The notes beneath the pieces are model-generated. The model had not been told where the DNA came from. It did not search any database and was given only the letters and a program-made list of their open reading frames with translations. The position numbers and the translations under genes are program-made. From Bacteroidales bacterium UBA3684 (GTDB lineage Bacteria; Bacteroidota; Bacteroidia; Bacteroidales; P3), in assembly GCA_002372855.1 (NCBI GenBank), contig DFIZ01000014.1, forward strand, positions 1 to 33,457: 33,457 bases of DNA, given 5' to 3'. Shown here piece by piece: positions 15,640 through 24,154 of the stretch; within the stretch, counting starts at the first letter, position 1; every line of letters starts with the position of its first letter.

Positions 15640-16944
15640 TTATTCGACGAACTTGGTTGCGAAGCGGCGTTCGTATTCTTCGATGAGCATGGGTCGGAAG
15701 TCGGGGTGGGCGATGCGTATGAGGTCCTCGGCGCGGTGCTGGAGGGTGCGTCCCTTGAGGCGTGCGATGCCGTATTCGGTGACGAGGTAGTTGACGTCGT
15801 TGCGGGTGGTGCTGACGGCGGAGCCGGGGGTGAGGAAGGGTTTGATGCGCGAGATGGTGCCGCCGGCGGCGGTGGAGGGCATGGCGATGATGCTCTTGCC
15901 TTCGCGGGCCATGGAGGCGCCGCGGACGAAGTCGATCTGGCCGCCGATGCCGCTGTACTGGCGCATGCCGATGGTTTCGCTGGCCACCTGGCCCATGAGG
16001 TCGACCTCGAGGCAGGAGTTGATGGAGACCATGCGGTACTGCTGGGCGATGATGATGGGGTCGTTGGTGTAGTCGACGGGGTAGAGTTCGATGTCCTCGT
16101 TGCCGTCGACGAAGTCGTAGAGTTCGCGGCTGCCCATGATGAAGGTGGCGACGACTTTGCCTTTGTGCATGGATTTTTTGCGACCGTTGATGATGCCTTT
16201 TTTCATGAGGTCGGCCACGCCGTCGGAGAACATCTCGGAGTGGATGCCGAGGTCGTTTTTGTCGCCCAGTTCGGCGAGGACGGCGTTGGGGATGGCGCCG
16301 ATGCCGAGCTGGAGGGTGGTGCCGTCGGCCACGAGGGAGGCGCAGTGGCGTCCGATGGCCTGTTCCACCTCGCTGGGGGCGTCGCTGTGGAGCTCGGGCA
16401 GGGGGTAGGCGCAGGGGATGATGTGGTCGATTTGGGAGACGTGGATCATGTTGTCGCCGCCGACGAAGGGCATGAGTTCGTTGGTTTCGATGATGACGGA
16501 GCGGGCGCGGCGGATGGCGGCGAGGGCGTAGTCGCAGCTGACGCCGAGGGAGCAGTAGCCTTCGTCGTTGGGGGGTGTGGCCTGGAAGACGGCCACCTCG
16601 CAGGGTATTTCGTCGCCGATCATTTCGGGCACATCGTGGAAGTAGGCGGGGAAGAAGTCGCCGTTGAGGTGGTTGACGGCCTCGCGGGAGTTGCCGCTGA
16701 GGAAGTTGCTGACGTGGCGGAAGTGGCCGTAACAGCGGGGGTGCAGCAGTTCGTTGTCGCCGAGGGTGGTCATGTGGAAGATGAGGACGTCGTTGTAGTC
16801 CTCGCAGTGTTCGGCCATGACGTGGGGGACTATTTTGGGCACGGCGGCGGCATGGCCCAGAACGACGCAGTCGCCGTCGTGGATGTCCTTGATGGCTTCC
16901 TCGGCGGTGGATACTTTTCGTTTATATTCGTCTTTCCAGTTCAT
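15640..16944 (-). CDS. Acetyl-CoA hydrolase/transferase family CoA-transferase (4-hydroxybutyrate CoA-transferase-like)
   Basis: This enzyme is expected to move CoA between an acyl-CoA and a short-chain acid such as acetate. Its 434 residues match the family's usual length. Family marks include LQLGIGAIPNAV around residue 235, HSEMFSDGV with the likely catalytic glutamate just after it, and SGIGGQIDFVRGA in the C-terminal half. The nearest subgroup I recognise is 4-hydroxybutyrate/butyryl-CoA transferase, which would fit fermentation to butyrate, but acetyl- or succinyl-CoA specificity cannot be excluded from sequence. The gene is monocistronic, with its own predicted promoter and terminator. 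Its codons end mostly in C, unlike the G-ending codons of the neighbouring plug gene on the same strand. Confidence 0.9.
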   Translation of the reverse strand: MNWKDEYKRKVSTAEEAIKDIHDGDCVVLGHAAAVPKIVPHVMAEHCEDYNDVLIFHMTTLGDNELLHPRCYGHFRHVSNFLSGNSREAVNHLNGDFFPAYFHDVPEMIGDEIPCEVAVFQATPPNDEGYCSLGVSCDYALAAIRRARSVIIETNELMPFVGGDNMIHVSQIDHIIPCAYPLPELHSDAPSEVEQAIGRHCASLVADGTTLQLGIGAIPNAVLAELGDKNDLGIHSEMFSDGVADLMKKGIINGRKKSMHKGKVVATFIMGSRELYDFVDGNEDIELYPVDYTNDPIIIAQQYRMVSINSCLEVDLMGQVASETIGMRQYSGIGGQIDFVRGASMAREGKSIIAMPSTAAGGTISRIKPFLTPGSAVSTTRNDVNYLVTEYGIARLKGRTLQHRAEDLIRIAHPDFRPMLIEEYERRFATKFVE

Positions 16945-17032
16945 GTTTGATGTCTATTAGAATGTTGTTTTTTTCGTTCAATTGGTTGTTGCAGTGCCTC
17001 TTTGGGCGGCGGACGCCCGGCGGAAGGCGTTG

Positions 17033-17040
17033 CAAAGATA
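17033..17040 (-). promoter_or_regulatory. Predicted -7 element of the CoA-transferase gene
   Basis: TATCTTTG on the - strand fits TAnnTTTG. A TTTG at 17068-17065 lies 24 nt upstream, slightly longer than the usual 19-21. The leader would be about 80 nt. Confidence 0.55.
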
Positions 17041-17082
17041 CAACTTTTTTCCCGATTATGGTTTCAAATGGATTTTTTTGTG

Positions 17083-17090
17083 TATTTTTG
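17083..17090 (+). promoter_or_regulatory. Predicted -7 element of the miaB operon
   Basis: TATTTTTG fits TAnnTTTG and lies 27 nt before the miaB ATG, so the leader would be about 20 nt. I see no good -33 TTTG at the normal distance, and T-rich sequence makes chance matches easy. The 173-bp spacer 16945-17117 is otherwise a divergent promoter region. Confidence 0.35.
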
Positions 17091-17117
17091 CATCTTCAAA
17101 ATGGTGACTTTTAATAG

Positions 17118-18428
17118 ATGGAAAACATATATATAGAGACTTACGGATGCCAGATGAACTTCGCCGACAGCGAGGTGATAGCCTCCATCCTGCAGCAGGC
17201 GGGCTACGGCATGGCCGCCGAGGCTGGCGAGGCCGACTTCATCCTGATCAACACCTGCGCCATCCGCGACAACGCCGAGCAGCGTGTGCGCCACCGTGTG
17301 CGCGAGCTGCGGGCCCTGCAGAGCCGCCGTCCGGGCCTGCGCGTGGGCGTGCTGGGCTGCATGGCCGAGCGTCTGCAGAGCCGCCTGATGGCCGAGGAGG
17401 ACAATGTGAGCTTCGTGTGCGGCCCCGACGCCTACCGGCGGTTGCCGGAGATGCTGCAGCAGGTGCGCCGCGGCCAGAAGGCTGCCGAGGTGGAGCTGAG
17501 CACCACCGAGACCTACGACGACATCGAGCCTGTGCGCCTGGCGGGCAACGGCATCTCGGCCTATATCAGCATCATGCGCGGTTGCCAGAACTATTGCGCC
17601 TACTGCGTGGTGCCCTACACCCGCGGCCGCGAGCGCAGCCGCGACCCCGAGACCATCGTGCGCGAGGCCCGCACGCTCTTCGGGCAGGGCTACCGCGAGG
17701 TGACGCTGCTGGGTCAGAACGTGAACAGCTATGCGTGGGAGAACGTGGGTTTCCCGGAATTGATGGACATGGTGGCGTCGATAGACCCGCAGCTGCGGGT
17801 GCGTTTCGCCACGTCGCACCCCAAGGACCTCAGCGACAGGCTGCTGGAGGTGATGGCACGGCATTCGAACATCTGCCGTTGCATCCACCTTCCGGTGCAG
17901 AGCGGCAGCAACAGGATGCTGAAGCTGATGAACAGGAAATACACCGTGGAGTGGTATCTGGACCGCGTGGCGGCCATACGTCGCTACCTGCCCGACTGCT
18001 CCATCACCACCGATGTCATCGCCGGCTTCTCCGGCGAGACGCTGGAGGACCACGAGGACACGCTGGAGCTCTTCCGCAAGGTGCGCTACGACTACGCCTA
18101 CATGTTCAAGTATTCGTTGCGCGAGGGCACCTATGCGTGGAAGCACCTGGCCGACGACATTGCGGAGGAGGAGAAGACCCGCAGGCTGAACGAAATCATC
18201 GCCCTGCAGGGCGAGATTGCGCTGGAGAACAACCGCCGGGAGGTGGGCCGCGAGTATGAGGTGCTGGTGGAGGGCGAGAGCCACCGCTCGAAGGAGCAGC
18301 TCTTCGGCCGCAACAGCCAAAACAAGGTGCTGGTGTTCGACCGCGGTGACGCCGTGCCGGGCACCTATAGGAGGGTGAGGGTGGAGAGTTGCACGGCCGC
18401 GACACTCATTGGCCGGTTGGTACAATAA
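17118..18428 (+). CDS. miaB: tRNA-2-methylthio-N6-dimethylallyladenosine synthase MiaB
   Basis: MiaB is a radical-SAM methylthiotransferase that adds the 2-methylthio group to i6A37 of tRNAs reading UNN codons, in the cytoplasm. Cys11, Cys47 and Cys81 in the N-terminal UPF0004 domain hold the auxiliary 4Fe-4S cluster. The radical-SAM motif is Cys156, Cys160 and Cys163 (GCQNYCAYC). A TRAM domain covers about residues 365-436. At 436 residues it is full length. It is the first gene of a + strand cluster; the next gene follows after 29 nt. Confidence 0.96.
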   Translation: MENIYIETYGCQMNFADSEVIASILQQAGYGMAAEAGEADFILINTCAIRDNAEQRVRHRVRELRALQSRRPGLRVGVLGCMAERLQSRLMAEEDNVSFVCGPDAYRRLPEMLQQVRRGQKAAEVELSTTETYDDIEPVRLAGNGISAYISIMRGCQNYCAYCVVPYTRGRERSRDPETIVREARTLFGQGYREVTLLGQNVNSYAWENVGFPELMDMVASIDPQLRVRFATSHPKDLSDRLLEVMARHSNICRCIHLPVQSGSNRMLKLMNRKYTVEWYLDRVAAIRRYLPDCSITTDVIAGFSGETLEDHEDTLELFRKVRYDYAYMFKYSLREGTYAWKHLADDIAEEEKTRRLNEIIALQGEIALENNRREVGREYEVLVEGESHRSKEQLFGRNSQNKVLVFDRGDAVPGTYRRVRVESCTAATLIGRLVQ

Positions 18429-18457
18429 AAAACGTTTTCTGCCGTTATTGAAACATT

Positions 18458-19345
18458 ATGGAAAAAGGACAGTTTTTCAAGAAATACCCGTGGGCACTGC
18501 ACCTGCTGATCATGGTCGGCGTGTCGGCGGTGATACTGGTGCTGGTGTTTGTATTCATACGCATCTATGCCCGCCAGGGCGCCGAGAGCGAGATACCCGA
18601 CATGGTGGGTATGAGCATCGAGGAGGCTATGGCCAACGACGCGATAGGACTGGAATTTGTGGTGCAGGACTCCATCTTCCGCGAGGGCGAGGCGGGCGGC
18701 ACCATCCTGACGCAGGACCCCAAGGGAGGCACCATGGTGAAGAGTGGACGCAAGGTGTACCTGAGCATTACGTCGTACAACGCCGACGACGCCATACTGC
18801 CCGAGCTGGCAGGTCTCTCGGTGAGACAGGCGGTGTCGGAGCTCTACGGCATAGGCCTTTCGGTAGGCAAGCTGACATTTGTCGAGGACCCGTATAAGAA
18901 CAGTGTGGTGGACCAGAGCTGCAAGGGCAAGAGCCTCTATGCGGGGCAGCAGATAGCCCGCGGGTCGGTGGTGGACCTTGTGGTGGGCAGCGGCGACGGC
19001 ACGGGGAGCAACAGTGTGCCGTTTGTCATCGGCAAGACCGCCGACAGGGCCCATCGCGACATCCTGTCGGTGTCGCTCAATGTGGGGAAGGAACACTTCC
19101 GCGACGTGAAAGACAAACGCACGGCGGTGGTATACAGGCAGGAACCCGACTACACGGGGGTGAACAAGTACCCCTACGGCACGAGCGTGGAGCTGTGGTA
19201 TATCGACGCTGACAACACCGACGTGGCGAGGATGATATCGGAGTTCAAGGTGGACTCGAGCAAGATTATAGACCCCAACGAGGTGGATGACGGCCGTCCG
19301 AGTCCGGAGGATATTGAGGACAATTCTGATTCGTGGTCATGGTAG
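18458..19345 (+). CDS. Membrane-anchored PASTA-domain protein
   Basis: This 295-residue protein has a short cytoplasmic N-terminus, one transmembrane helix (about 13-37) and three PASTA domains in the periplasm (about 42-108, 110-178 and 183-252), followed by an acidic tail. PASTA domains in other proteins bind peptidoglycan fragments or act as spacers. No kinase or penicillin-binding domain is attached, which is usual for this Bacteroidota family, so its exact role is unknown. The next gene begins inside its last codons. Confidence 0.88.
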   Translation: MEKGQFFKKYPWALHLLIMVGVSAVILVLVFVFIRIYARQGAESEIPDMVGMSIEEAMANDAIGLEFVVQDSIFREGEAGGTILTQDPKGGTMVKSGRKVYLSITSYNADDAILPELAGLSVRQAVSELYGIGLSVGKLTFVEDPYKNSVVDQSCKGKSLYAGQQIARGSVVDLVVGSGDGTGSNSVPFVIGKTADRAHRDILSVSLNVGKEHFRDVKDKRTAVVYRQEPDYTGVNKYPYGTSVELWYIDADNTDVARMISEFKVDSSKIIDPNEVDDGRPSPEDIEDNSDSWSW

Positions 19346-21276
19346 GGAAGAGGTCGGATGATGGTTGTAGGAGGTTGAGGACCGGAGCTTTGCGGCCCGC
19401 GAGGCTCTTGGTATGCCTGCTGGTTTTCAACTTTCAACTTTCAGTTTTCAATTCCACCACCGCCCAGGAGGTGTTGCTGCCGTTGCAGTGGGGTCCCCAG
19501 GCACGGCCTGCGGCCAAGACGGCCGGGGAGCCTGTGCAGCTGCCTTTCTTCGACGATTTCTCCGCAAGGGGTGTTTTCCCTGCGGCGGACCTGTGGGAGT
19601 CGCGCGGAGTGACCGTCGGCAACGGTGCCGGCCTGATGCCCCCGACGGTGGGGGTGGCCACGCTGGATGCCGTGGGAGCCGACGGAAGGCTGTATGAGGG
19701 CGCCGCGGCAGGTTTGTTCACTGCCGACACGCTCTGCTCGCAGACCATCGAGCTGGGGGCTCTGGCCCCGGCCGACTCGGTGGTGCTGAGTTTCTACTAC
19801 CTGCCGGGCGGCGGCAAAGGCGACCTGTGGCTGCGCATTGGCGATGCGCCGGAAGCGAGCGATTCGCTGATGCTGGAGTTCTACCGTGCTGCGGACAGCA
19901 CCTGGGTGACCGTATGGGCCCGCGGCGGCACGGAGGTGGACTCGCTGGTGAGCGCTACGGGCAGGGACTGGCAGTATGTGGCTGTGGCAGTCACCGACAG
20001 TGCCTTCTTCACCGACAGTTTTGCTTTCCGGTTCAGGAACCTATGCTCGGTGGCGTCCACCAGCAAGCCGGGCCTGGCCGGCAACTGCGACTACTGGCAT
20101 TTGGACTATGTGCTGATGGACCAGGGGCGCACAAGCGTGGGGACGCCCGAATTCAGGGACGTGGCTTTCGTGGCCCCGGCACCCTCGATGCTGGCCCACT
20201 ACCAAGCTATGCCCGCAAGGCAATACCGCCAGAGCGACACGGCGGGAACGATGGAAATGACCATCACGAACCTCTTCGGCTCGGCATTGGCCACACAATA
20301 CAAATATGCCGTGCTCGACGAGCAGGGCGACACGCTGTATCGGTATGACGGCGGTTTTGAGAATGCGCCGCCGTTCCTGTCTGACGGCGCTTACCAGACG
20401 GCCGCGGCTCATGCCACGCCGTCGGTGGGATATGCGTTCCCGGAAGGACCGGAACAGAGGGAATACACGGTTGTGCATACGGTGAGAGAGGGTGTGGGCG
20501 GCGACATGCACAGAGGCAACGACACGGTGCGGTTCAGCCAGGTGTTTGCCGACTACTATGCCTACGACGACGGCACGGCGGAGAACGGCTACGGCCTGAC
20601 GTCGACGGCGAGCCGTGTGTATCTGGCCTACCGTTTTGACCTGAACGTGGAGGATACGCTTACGGCGGTGGATATGTGTTTCAACCGCTCGCTGGGCGGC
20701 GAGAACGAGGATATTCCGTTCTACATCACCGTCTGGCGTTGTGAAAACGGTATGCCGCGAGAGGTGCTCTATCGTGACCACACGGGTCGCAGGCCTGCGT
20801 TTGACGGCATAGACGTTTATAAGCGCTATGTGCTGGAAAGCGCGGTGACTGTCAGCGACAGCATCTTCGTCGGGTTCGAGCAGGCAAACAATTATTTTAT
20901 CAACCTGGGATTTGACCGCAATTGCGATGCCAGCGATAGGATTTGCTACCTGACGGGTACCGAATGGCAACGGAGCATCCTGCGGGGAGCGCTGATGCTG
21001 CGACCCTGCTTCGGTGCTGGCGCCACGGTCGGGATTGAACAGCCGGGCCGTGAGGAGGAATGGCGGATGTATCCCAATCCGGCGGACGAGGAAGTGTGGA
21101 TGGAGGGTCTGTCGACGGACGGGGAAATAAGGATTTATGATATGACGGGAAAACTGGTTGCCAGCGCAAGGGGCAACCGGATAGAAACACGCGGACTGGC
21201 CAACGGAGTCTACGTGGTGCACTGTGAGGACGGCGAGAAGGCCGTCGGAATAAAAAAACTAATAATCAAACATTGA
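19339..21276 (+). CDS. Secreted protein with T9SS type A sorting domain
   Basis: The first in-frame ATG is at 19339; a GTG at 19333 is possible. From the ATG the protein has 645 residues. A basic N-terminus precedes a hydrophobic stretch (LLVCLLVFNFQLSVF) and a probable cleavage before QEVLL. The middle region (from PFFDDFS, about residue 70) resembles jelly-roll and choice-of-anchor type secreted proteins. The last 75 or so residues are a type A sorting domain: MYPNPADE, IRIYDMTGKLV, LANGVYVV and a basic end KKLIIKH. It overlaps the PASTA gene by 7 nt and shares one base with rluD (TGATG). Function is unknown; export by the T9SS is inferred. Confidence 0.88.
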   Translation: MVGKRSDDGCRRLRTGALRPARLLVCLLVFNFQLSVFNSTTAQEVLLPLQWGPQARPAAKTAGEPVQLPFFDDFSARGVFPAADLWESRGVTVGNGAGLMPPTVGVATLDAVGADGRLYEGAAAGLFTADTLCSQTIELGALAPADSVVLSFYYLPGGGKGDLWLRIGDAPEASDSLMLEFYRAADSTWVTVWARGGTEVDSLVSATGRDWQYVAVAVTDSAFFTDSFAFRFRNLCSVASTSKPGLAGNCDYWHLDYVLMDQGRTSVGTPEFRDVAFVAPAPSMLAHYQAMPARQYRQSDTAGTMEMTITNLFGSALATQYKYAVLDEQGDTLYRYDGGFENAPPFLSDGAYQTAAAHATPSVGYAFPEGPEQREYTVVHTVREGVGGDMHRGNDTVRFSQVFADYYAYDDGTAENGYGLTSTASRVYLAYRFDLNVEDTLTAVDMCFNRSLGGENEDIPFYITVWRCENGMPREVLYRDHTGRRPAFDGIDVYKRYVLESAVTVSDSIFVGFEQANNYFINLGFDRNCDASDRICYLTGTEWQRSILRGALMLRPCFGAGATVGIEQPGREEEWRMYPNPADEEVWMEGLSTDGEIRIYDMTGKLVASARGNRIETRGLANGVYVVHCEDGEKAVGIKKLIIKH

Positions 21277-22319
21277 TGGCTGAAGAACTTGAAATAGACG
21301 ACCAGCAGCAGGAACTTTACGAACATCACCATGTGGTGGTGGACCGCGGGCAGGCGATGCTACGCATCGACAGGTACCTGCAGATGCACCTGCAAGGCGT
21401 GTCGCGCACCAAGATACAGGCGGCAACGAAGGCCGAATGCATTGTTGTCAACGGCAAGGCGGTAAAGGCCAATTACCGTGTGAAGCCATTGGATGAAATC
21501 AGTGTCTTGCTGCCAGAGCCTCCGCACGAGTTCGAAATGTTGCCGGAGCCTGTGGACCTCAATATTGTCTACGAAGACGAGGATGTGGTTGTGATTGAGA
21601 AACAGCCCGGTTTGGTGGTGCACCCCGGCGTGGGTAACTGGACAGGGACGCTGGTCAACGGCCTGTTGTACCACTTTCAGGGCATGAAGACCAGGGACGG
21701 ACAGGAGGCCAAGCCCTACCTGGTGCACCGTATAGACAAAGACACTTCGGGACTGCTGCTTGTGGCCAAGAATGAAGAGGCTCAGGTGTTCCTTGCCAAG
21801 CAGTTCTTCGACCATACGATTGAAAGGAAATACAATGCCTTGGTATGGGGCGATTTTGACGAGGACAGTGGCACCATTGTGGGCAATCTGGGCCGTTCGC
21901 CTAAGGATCGCAAGGTGATGTGTGTCTACCCACACGAGGAGGGTGTGCCGGAGGAGGAGCAGAAAGGGAAACACGCCGTTACGCATTGGCGTGTGCTGGA
22001 ACGGTTCGGTTATGTCACCCTTGTTGAATGTGTCCTCGAAACAGGCCGTACCCATCAGATACGTGCCCACATGAAGCATATCGGCCACCCGCTGTTCAAT
22101 GATGCCGCATACGGTGGGGATGCTATCGTCAAAGGAACGACCTTCACCCGATATCGCCAGTTTGTGGAGAATTGTTTTGCGGTACTGCCACGGCAGGCGC
22201 TGCATGCGCTAGTCCTCGGTTTTGTCCATCCGGGGACCAAGGAGAAAATGCACTTCGAAAGCCCGCTGCCGGCAGATATGAAAGAATGTATTGAAAGATG
22301 GCGCAGATGGGGTGCCTAG
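21276..22319 (+). CDS. rluD: RluA/RluD-family 23S rRNA pseudouridine synthase
   Basis: It isomerises uridine to pseudouridine in RNA, most likely the helix 69 sites of 23S rRNA if it is a true RluD. The 347-residue protein has an S4 RNA-binding domain (about 28-82) and the catalytic motif HRIDKDTSGLLLVAKN with Asp154. A later conserved segment reads TGRTHQIRAHMKHIGHPL. The ATG at 21276 overlaps the preceding stop by one base; the upstream TTG at 21273 is rejected. The stop overlaps the convergent gldN paralogue in the shared palindrome CTAG (22316-22319). RluD rather than RluB/C is chosen from the motif and overall length. Confidence 0.92.
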   Translation: MAEELEIDDQQQELYEHHHVVVDRGQAMLRIDRYLQMHLQGVSRTKIQAATKAECIVVNGKAVKANYRVKPLDEISVLLPEPPHEFEMLPEPVDLNIVYEDEDVVVIEKQPGLVVHPGVGNWTGTLVNGLLYHFQGMKTRDGQEAKPYLVHRIDKDTSGLLLVAKNEEAQVFLAKQFFDHTIERKYNALVWGDFDEDSGTIVGNLGRSPKDRKVMCVYPHEEGVPEEEQKGKHAVTHWRVLERFGYVTLVECVLETGRTHQIRAHMKHIGHPLFNDAAYGGDAIVKGTTFTRYRQFVENCFAVLPRQALHALVLGFVHPGTKEKMHFESPLPADMKECIERWRRWGA

Positions 22320-23185
22320 TACTCCCACATGTCGCTTTCCAAATCGAAGATCTTGTCTTCAATTCTCGCAGCCTCCAGTATGGCATCCTCGCCGGTGACG
22401 TAATCGCTGATTTTGCGTAAAGCGACGTTGCTCTCGCGTGTGACGTAGGCGCTGTAGTGTTGGTTGATGAAAATCCAGTCCCAGGAGGGTTGCCGTGCGA
22501 GGTTAGATTCGTCGATATAGGCCGTGTAGCGCACCAGGAGTGCGCGTACTGCAGGATGTTGCATGGGCACCCAGAAAAGGGGCTGTATGCCCAGCGGAAT
22601 GGCCTCTCCCTGCAGCAGCTCGCGGAAGGTCTCCTTGAGAGGAGCCAGAGCTATGCGTCGTGAGTCCTGGCGGGCATCCTGCTTCCCGATGAACCATGTC
22701 TCTCGCAGGGCGTAGCTGTAGATTTCCGATCCGTCGAAGTACTTTGGCCGGATGATTGTTTCGTAGAGCTCGTTGTCGTCCTCGTCGTAGCCAATCTCCA
22801 GTTGGATGGTGTCAGGACGTGTATAACGCTCGACAAAGGCTTCGTTGTCGATTGGAATCAGCAGCTCGTCGTCTTCATAGATGGGTATCTCCCCCGCAGC
22901 CATGGCATCCCACAGTATAAATGCCAGGCTTTTCTTTCCGTAGGTATGGAATTCATCGTTGGGGAAGTAGAAGAATTGGTTGAATTTCTCTGCCCCTTCG
23001 ATGGTTTTCCACAAATCTGTGCTCCATACAATGTCCGACTGCCTGACGTAAGGGTAGGGGATGGGCTTTGCATCGCCCTGCGGTTGATCGCTATAAAAAC
23101 TGTCGGGGAGCGAGTCAATGGTCTGGGCTGTTGCGAAGGAGGCCAGATGCAGTAGCACGGTTAATATGAGCAGTTTCTCTTTCAT
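22316..23185 (-). CDS. GldN/PorN paralogue of the T9SS (GldO-like)
   Basis: GldN/PorN-family proteins bind the GldK/PorK lipoprotein to form the periplasmic ring of the T9SS. This 289-residue copy has a signal peptide (about 1-20, cleavage before QTIDS). It shares with the gene upstream the patterns PYP.VR.SD, FNQFFYFP, GEDAILEA and the identical C-terminus ESDMWEY. It is the last gene of the cluster, 64 nt after gldN. Flavobacterium johnsoniae likewise carries GldN and a partly redundant GldO. Which of the two here is the main ring subunit cannot be told from sequence, though the upstream copy sits in the standard gldN position. Confidence 0.9.
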   Translation of the reverse strand: MKEKLLILTVLLHLASFATAQTIDSLPDSFYSDQPQGDAKPIPYPYVRQSDIVWSTDLWKTIEGAEKFNQFFYFPNDEFHTYGKKSLAFILWDAMAAGEIPIYEDDELLIPIDNEAFVERYTRPDTIQLEIGYDEDDNELYETIIRPKYFDGSEIYSYALRETWFIGKQDARQDSRRIALAPLKETFRELLQGEAIPLGIQPLFWVPMQHPAVRALLVRYTAYIDESNLARQPSWDWIFINQHYSAYVTRESNVALRKISDYVTGEDAILEAARIEDKIFDLESDMWEY

Positions 23186-23193
23186 CGAAAAAA

Positions 23194-23221
23194 AGAGTTA
23201 AGAGCCTTGACTCTTAACTCT
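23194..23221. repeat. Intergenic hairpin between the two gldN genes
   Basis: AGAGTTAAGAG (23194-23204) and CTCTTAACTCT (23211-23221) are perfect inverted repeats around a 6-nt loop. A poly-A run on the + strand at 23188-23194 makes a T-run on the - strand after the stem, so the hairpin may attenuate transcription between gldN and its paralogue or act as an RNA-processing site. Confidence 0.55.
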
Positions 23222-23249
23222 TGATTCATGCATTTTAACACTTAACCTA

Positions 23250-24146
23250 CTAGTATTCCCACATGTCGGATTCGATGTCGTAAATCTCTTCCTCAAGTTT
23301 TTGAGCCTCGAGAATGGCATCTTCACCAACCAGATAGTCGGAGATGGAGCGGTTGTGGATATTCGACGTGCGGATAATGTAGCTGTCGAAATAGCGCGCG
23401 ATGAAAACATCGTCGTAGGAATTCTCGACTACGTCATTGTTCTCGTCAAAAGCATCGGCATTGACAAGGACGTTGCGCACGGCCATATCGTTCATGGGAA
23501 TCCAGAACGACCAGTTGCGGGCGGTATTGCCGCTAGCCAATTCTTTGTCGTATTCGAAAGCAAGACCAAGGATACGAACCTTTTGACGGGAGTCTTGTTT
23601 GTCGATATACCATCTTTCTTTGATACGTATTTTGGTGGCGGTGGTAATATCGAAAGTACGTTCTTGCAACCATTTCTCCATTTCTGGTTCACCATCCTCA
23701 TCAAATATGGTCTGACCATCTGCGTCAACTTTCGGGCGCTCTCTTTCGATAGGTTCGCCAGCGAGGTCAGAAATTGCTTTGGCTGGGTCTTTGGGGGCTT
23801 TCATGTCATCGTCATCATAGACGTTGGATATTTCTCCGTTTTTAACGGCACGGAGGATGAGACTGACTAGATTGGTTCGTCCCTGTGAGTTGACGGAGTC
23901 ATTGGTGGGGAAGTAAAAGAACTGATTGAACCTTTCGTTGAAGTCGATTTCTCTCCAGACAACCTTCTCCCAGATGACATCGCTCTCTCGTACGGGGGGG
24001 TACGGCATAGGCTTTTTACCCGTTGTGCTGACTTTCGTGTAAAAGTCATTGGGGTTGCTCTGGTCGTCTGCATCGATGATGCTCTGTGCATTGGCTGTGG
24101 TGCAATAGGCTAATACTGCAAGCACATAGAACAGGACTTTTTTCAT
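23250..24146 (-). CDS. gldN: T9SS ring subunit GldN/PorN
   Basis: Periplasmic partner of the GldK/PorK lipoprotein; together they form the large ring of the secretion machine. The protein has 298 residues with a signal peptide (about 1-20, ANA then QSIID). Conserved segments are MPYPPVRESDVIW, ERFNQFFYFP, RWYIDKQDSRQKVRILGLA and WIPMNDMAVRNVL, ending GEDAILEA...ESDMWEY. The start is 8 nt after the gldM stop, so it is in the same transcript. A paralogue follows immediately. Confidence 0.94.
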   Translation of the reverse strand: MKKVLFYVLAVLAYCTTANAQSIIDADDQSNPNDFYTKVSTTGKKPMPYPPVRESDVIWEKVVWREIDFNERFNQFFYFPTNDSVNSQGRTNLVSLILRAVKNGEISNVYDDDDMKAPKDPAKAISDLAGEPIERERPKVDADGQTIFDEDGEPEMEKWLQERTFDITTATKIRIKERWYIDKQDSRQKVRILGLAFEYDKELASGNTARNWSFWIPMNDMAVRNVLVNADAFDENNDVVENSYDDVFIARYFDSYIIRTSNIHNRSISDYLVGEDAILEAQKLEEEIYDIESDMWEY

Positions 24147-24154
24147 ATTTCAGT

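Noticed and set aside
15332..15640. Replication origin at the skew change
   Set aside because: I see no DnaA-box cluster (TTATnCACA type) and no dnaA or other origin neighbour; the skew change alone is not enough.
15544..16950. + strand open frame opposite the CoA-transferase gene
   Set aside because: Repetitive Gly/Val/Asp/Glu shadow of a well-recognised gene on the other strand.
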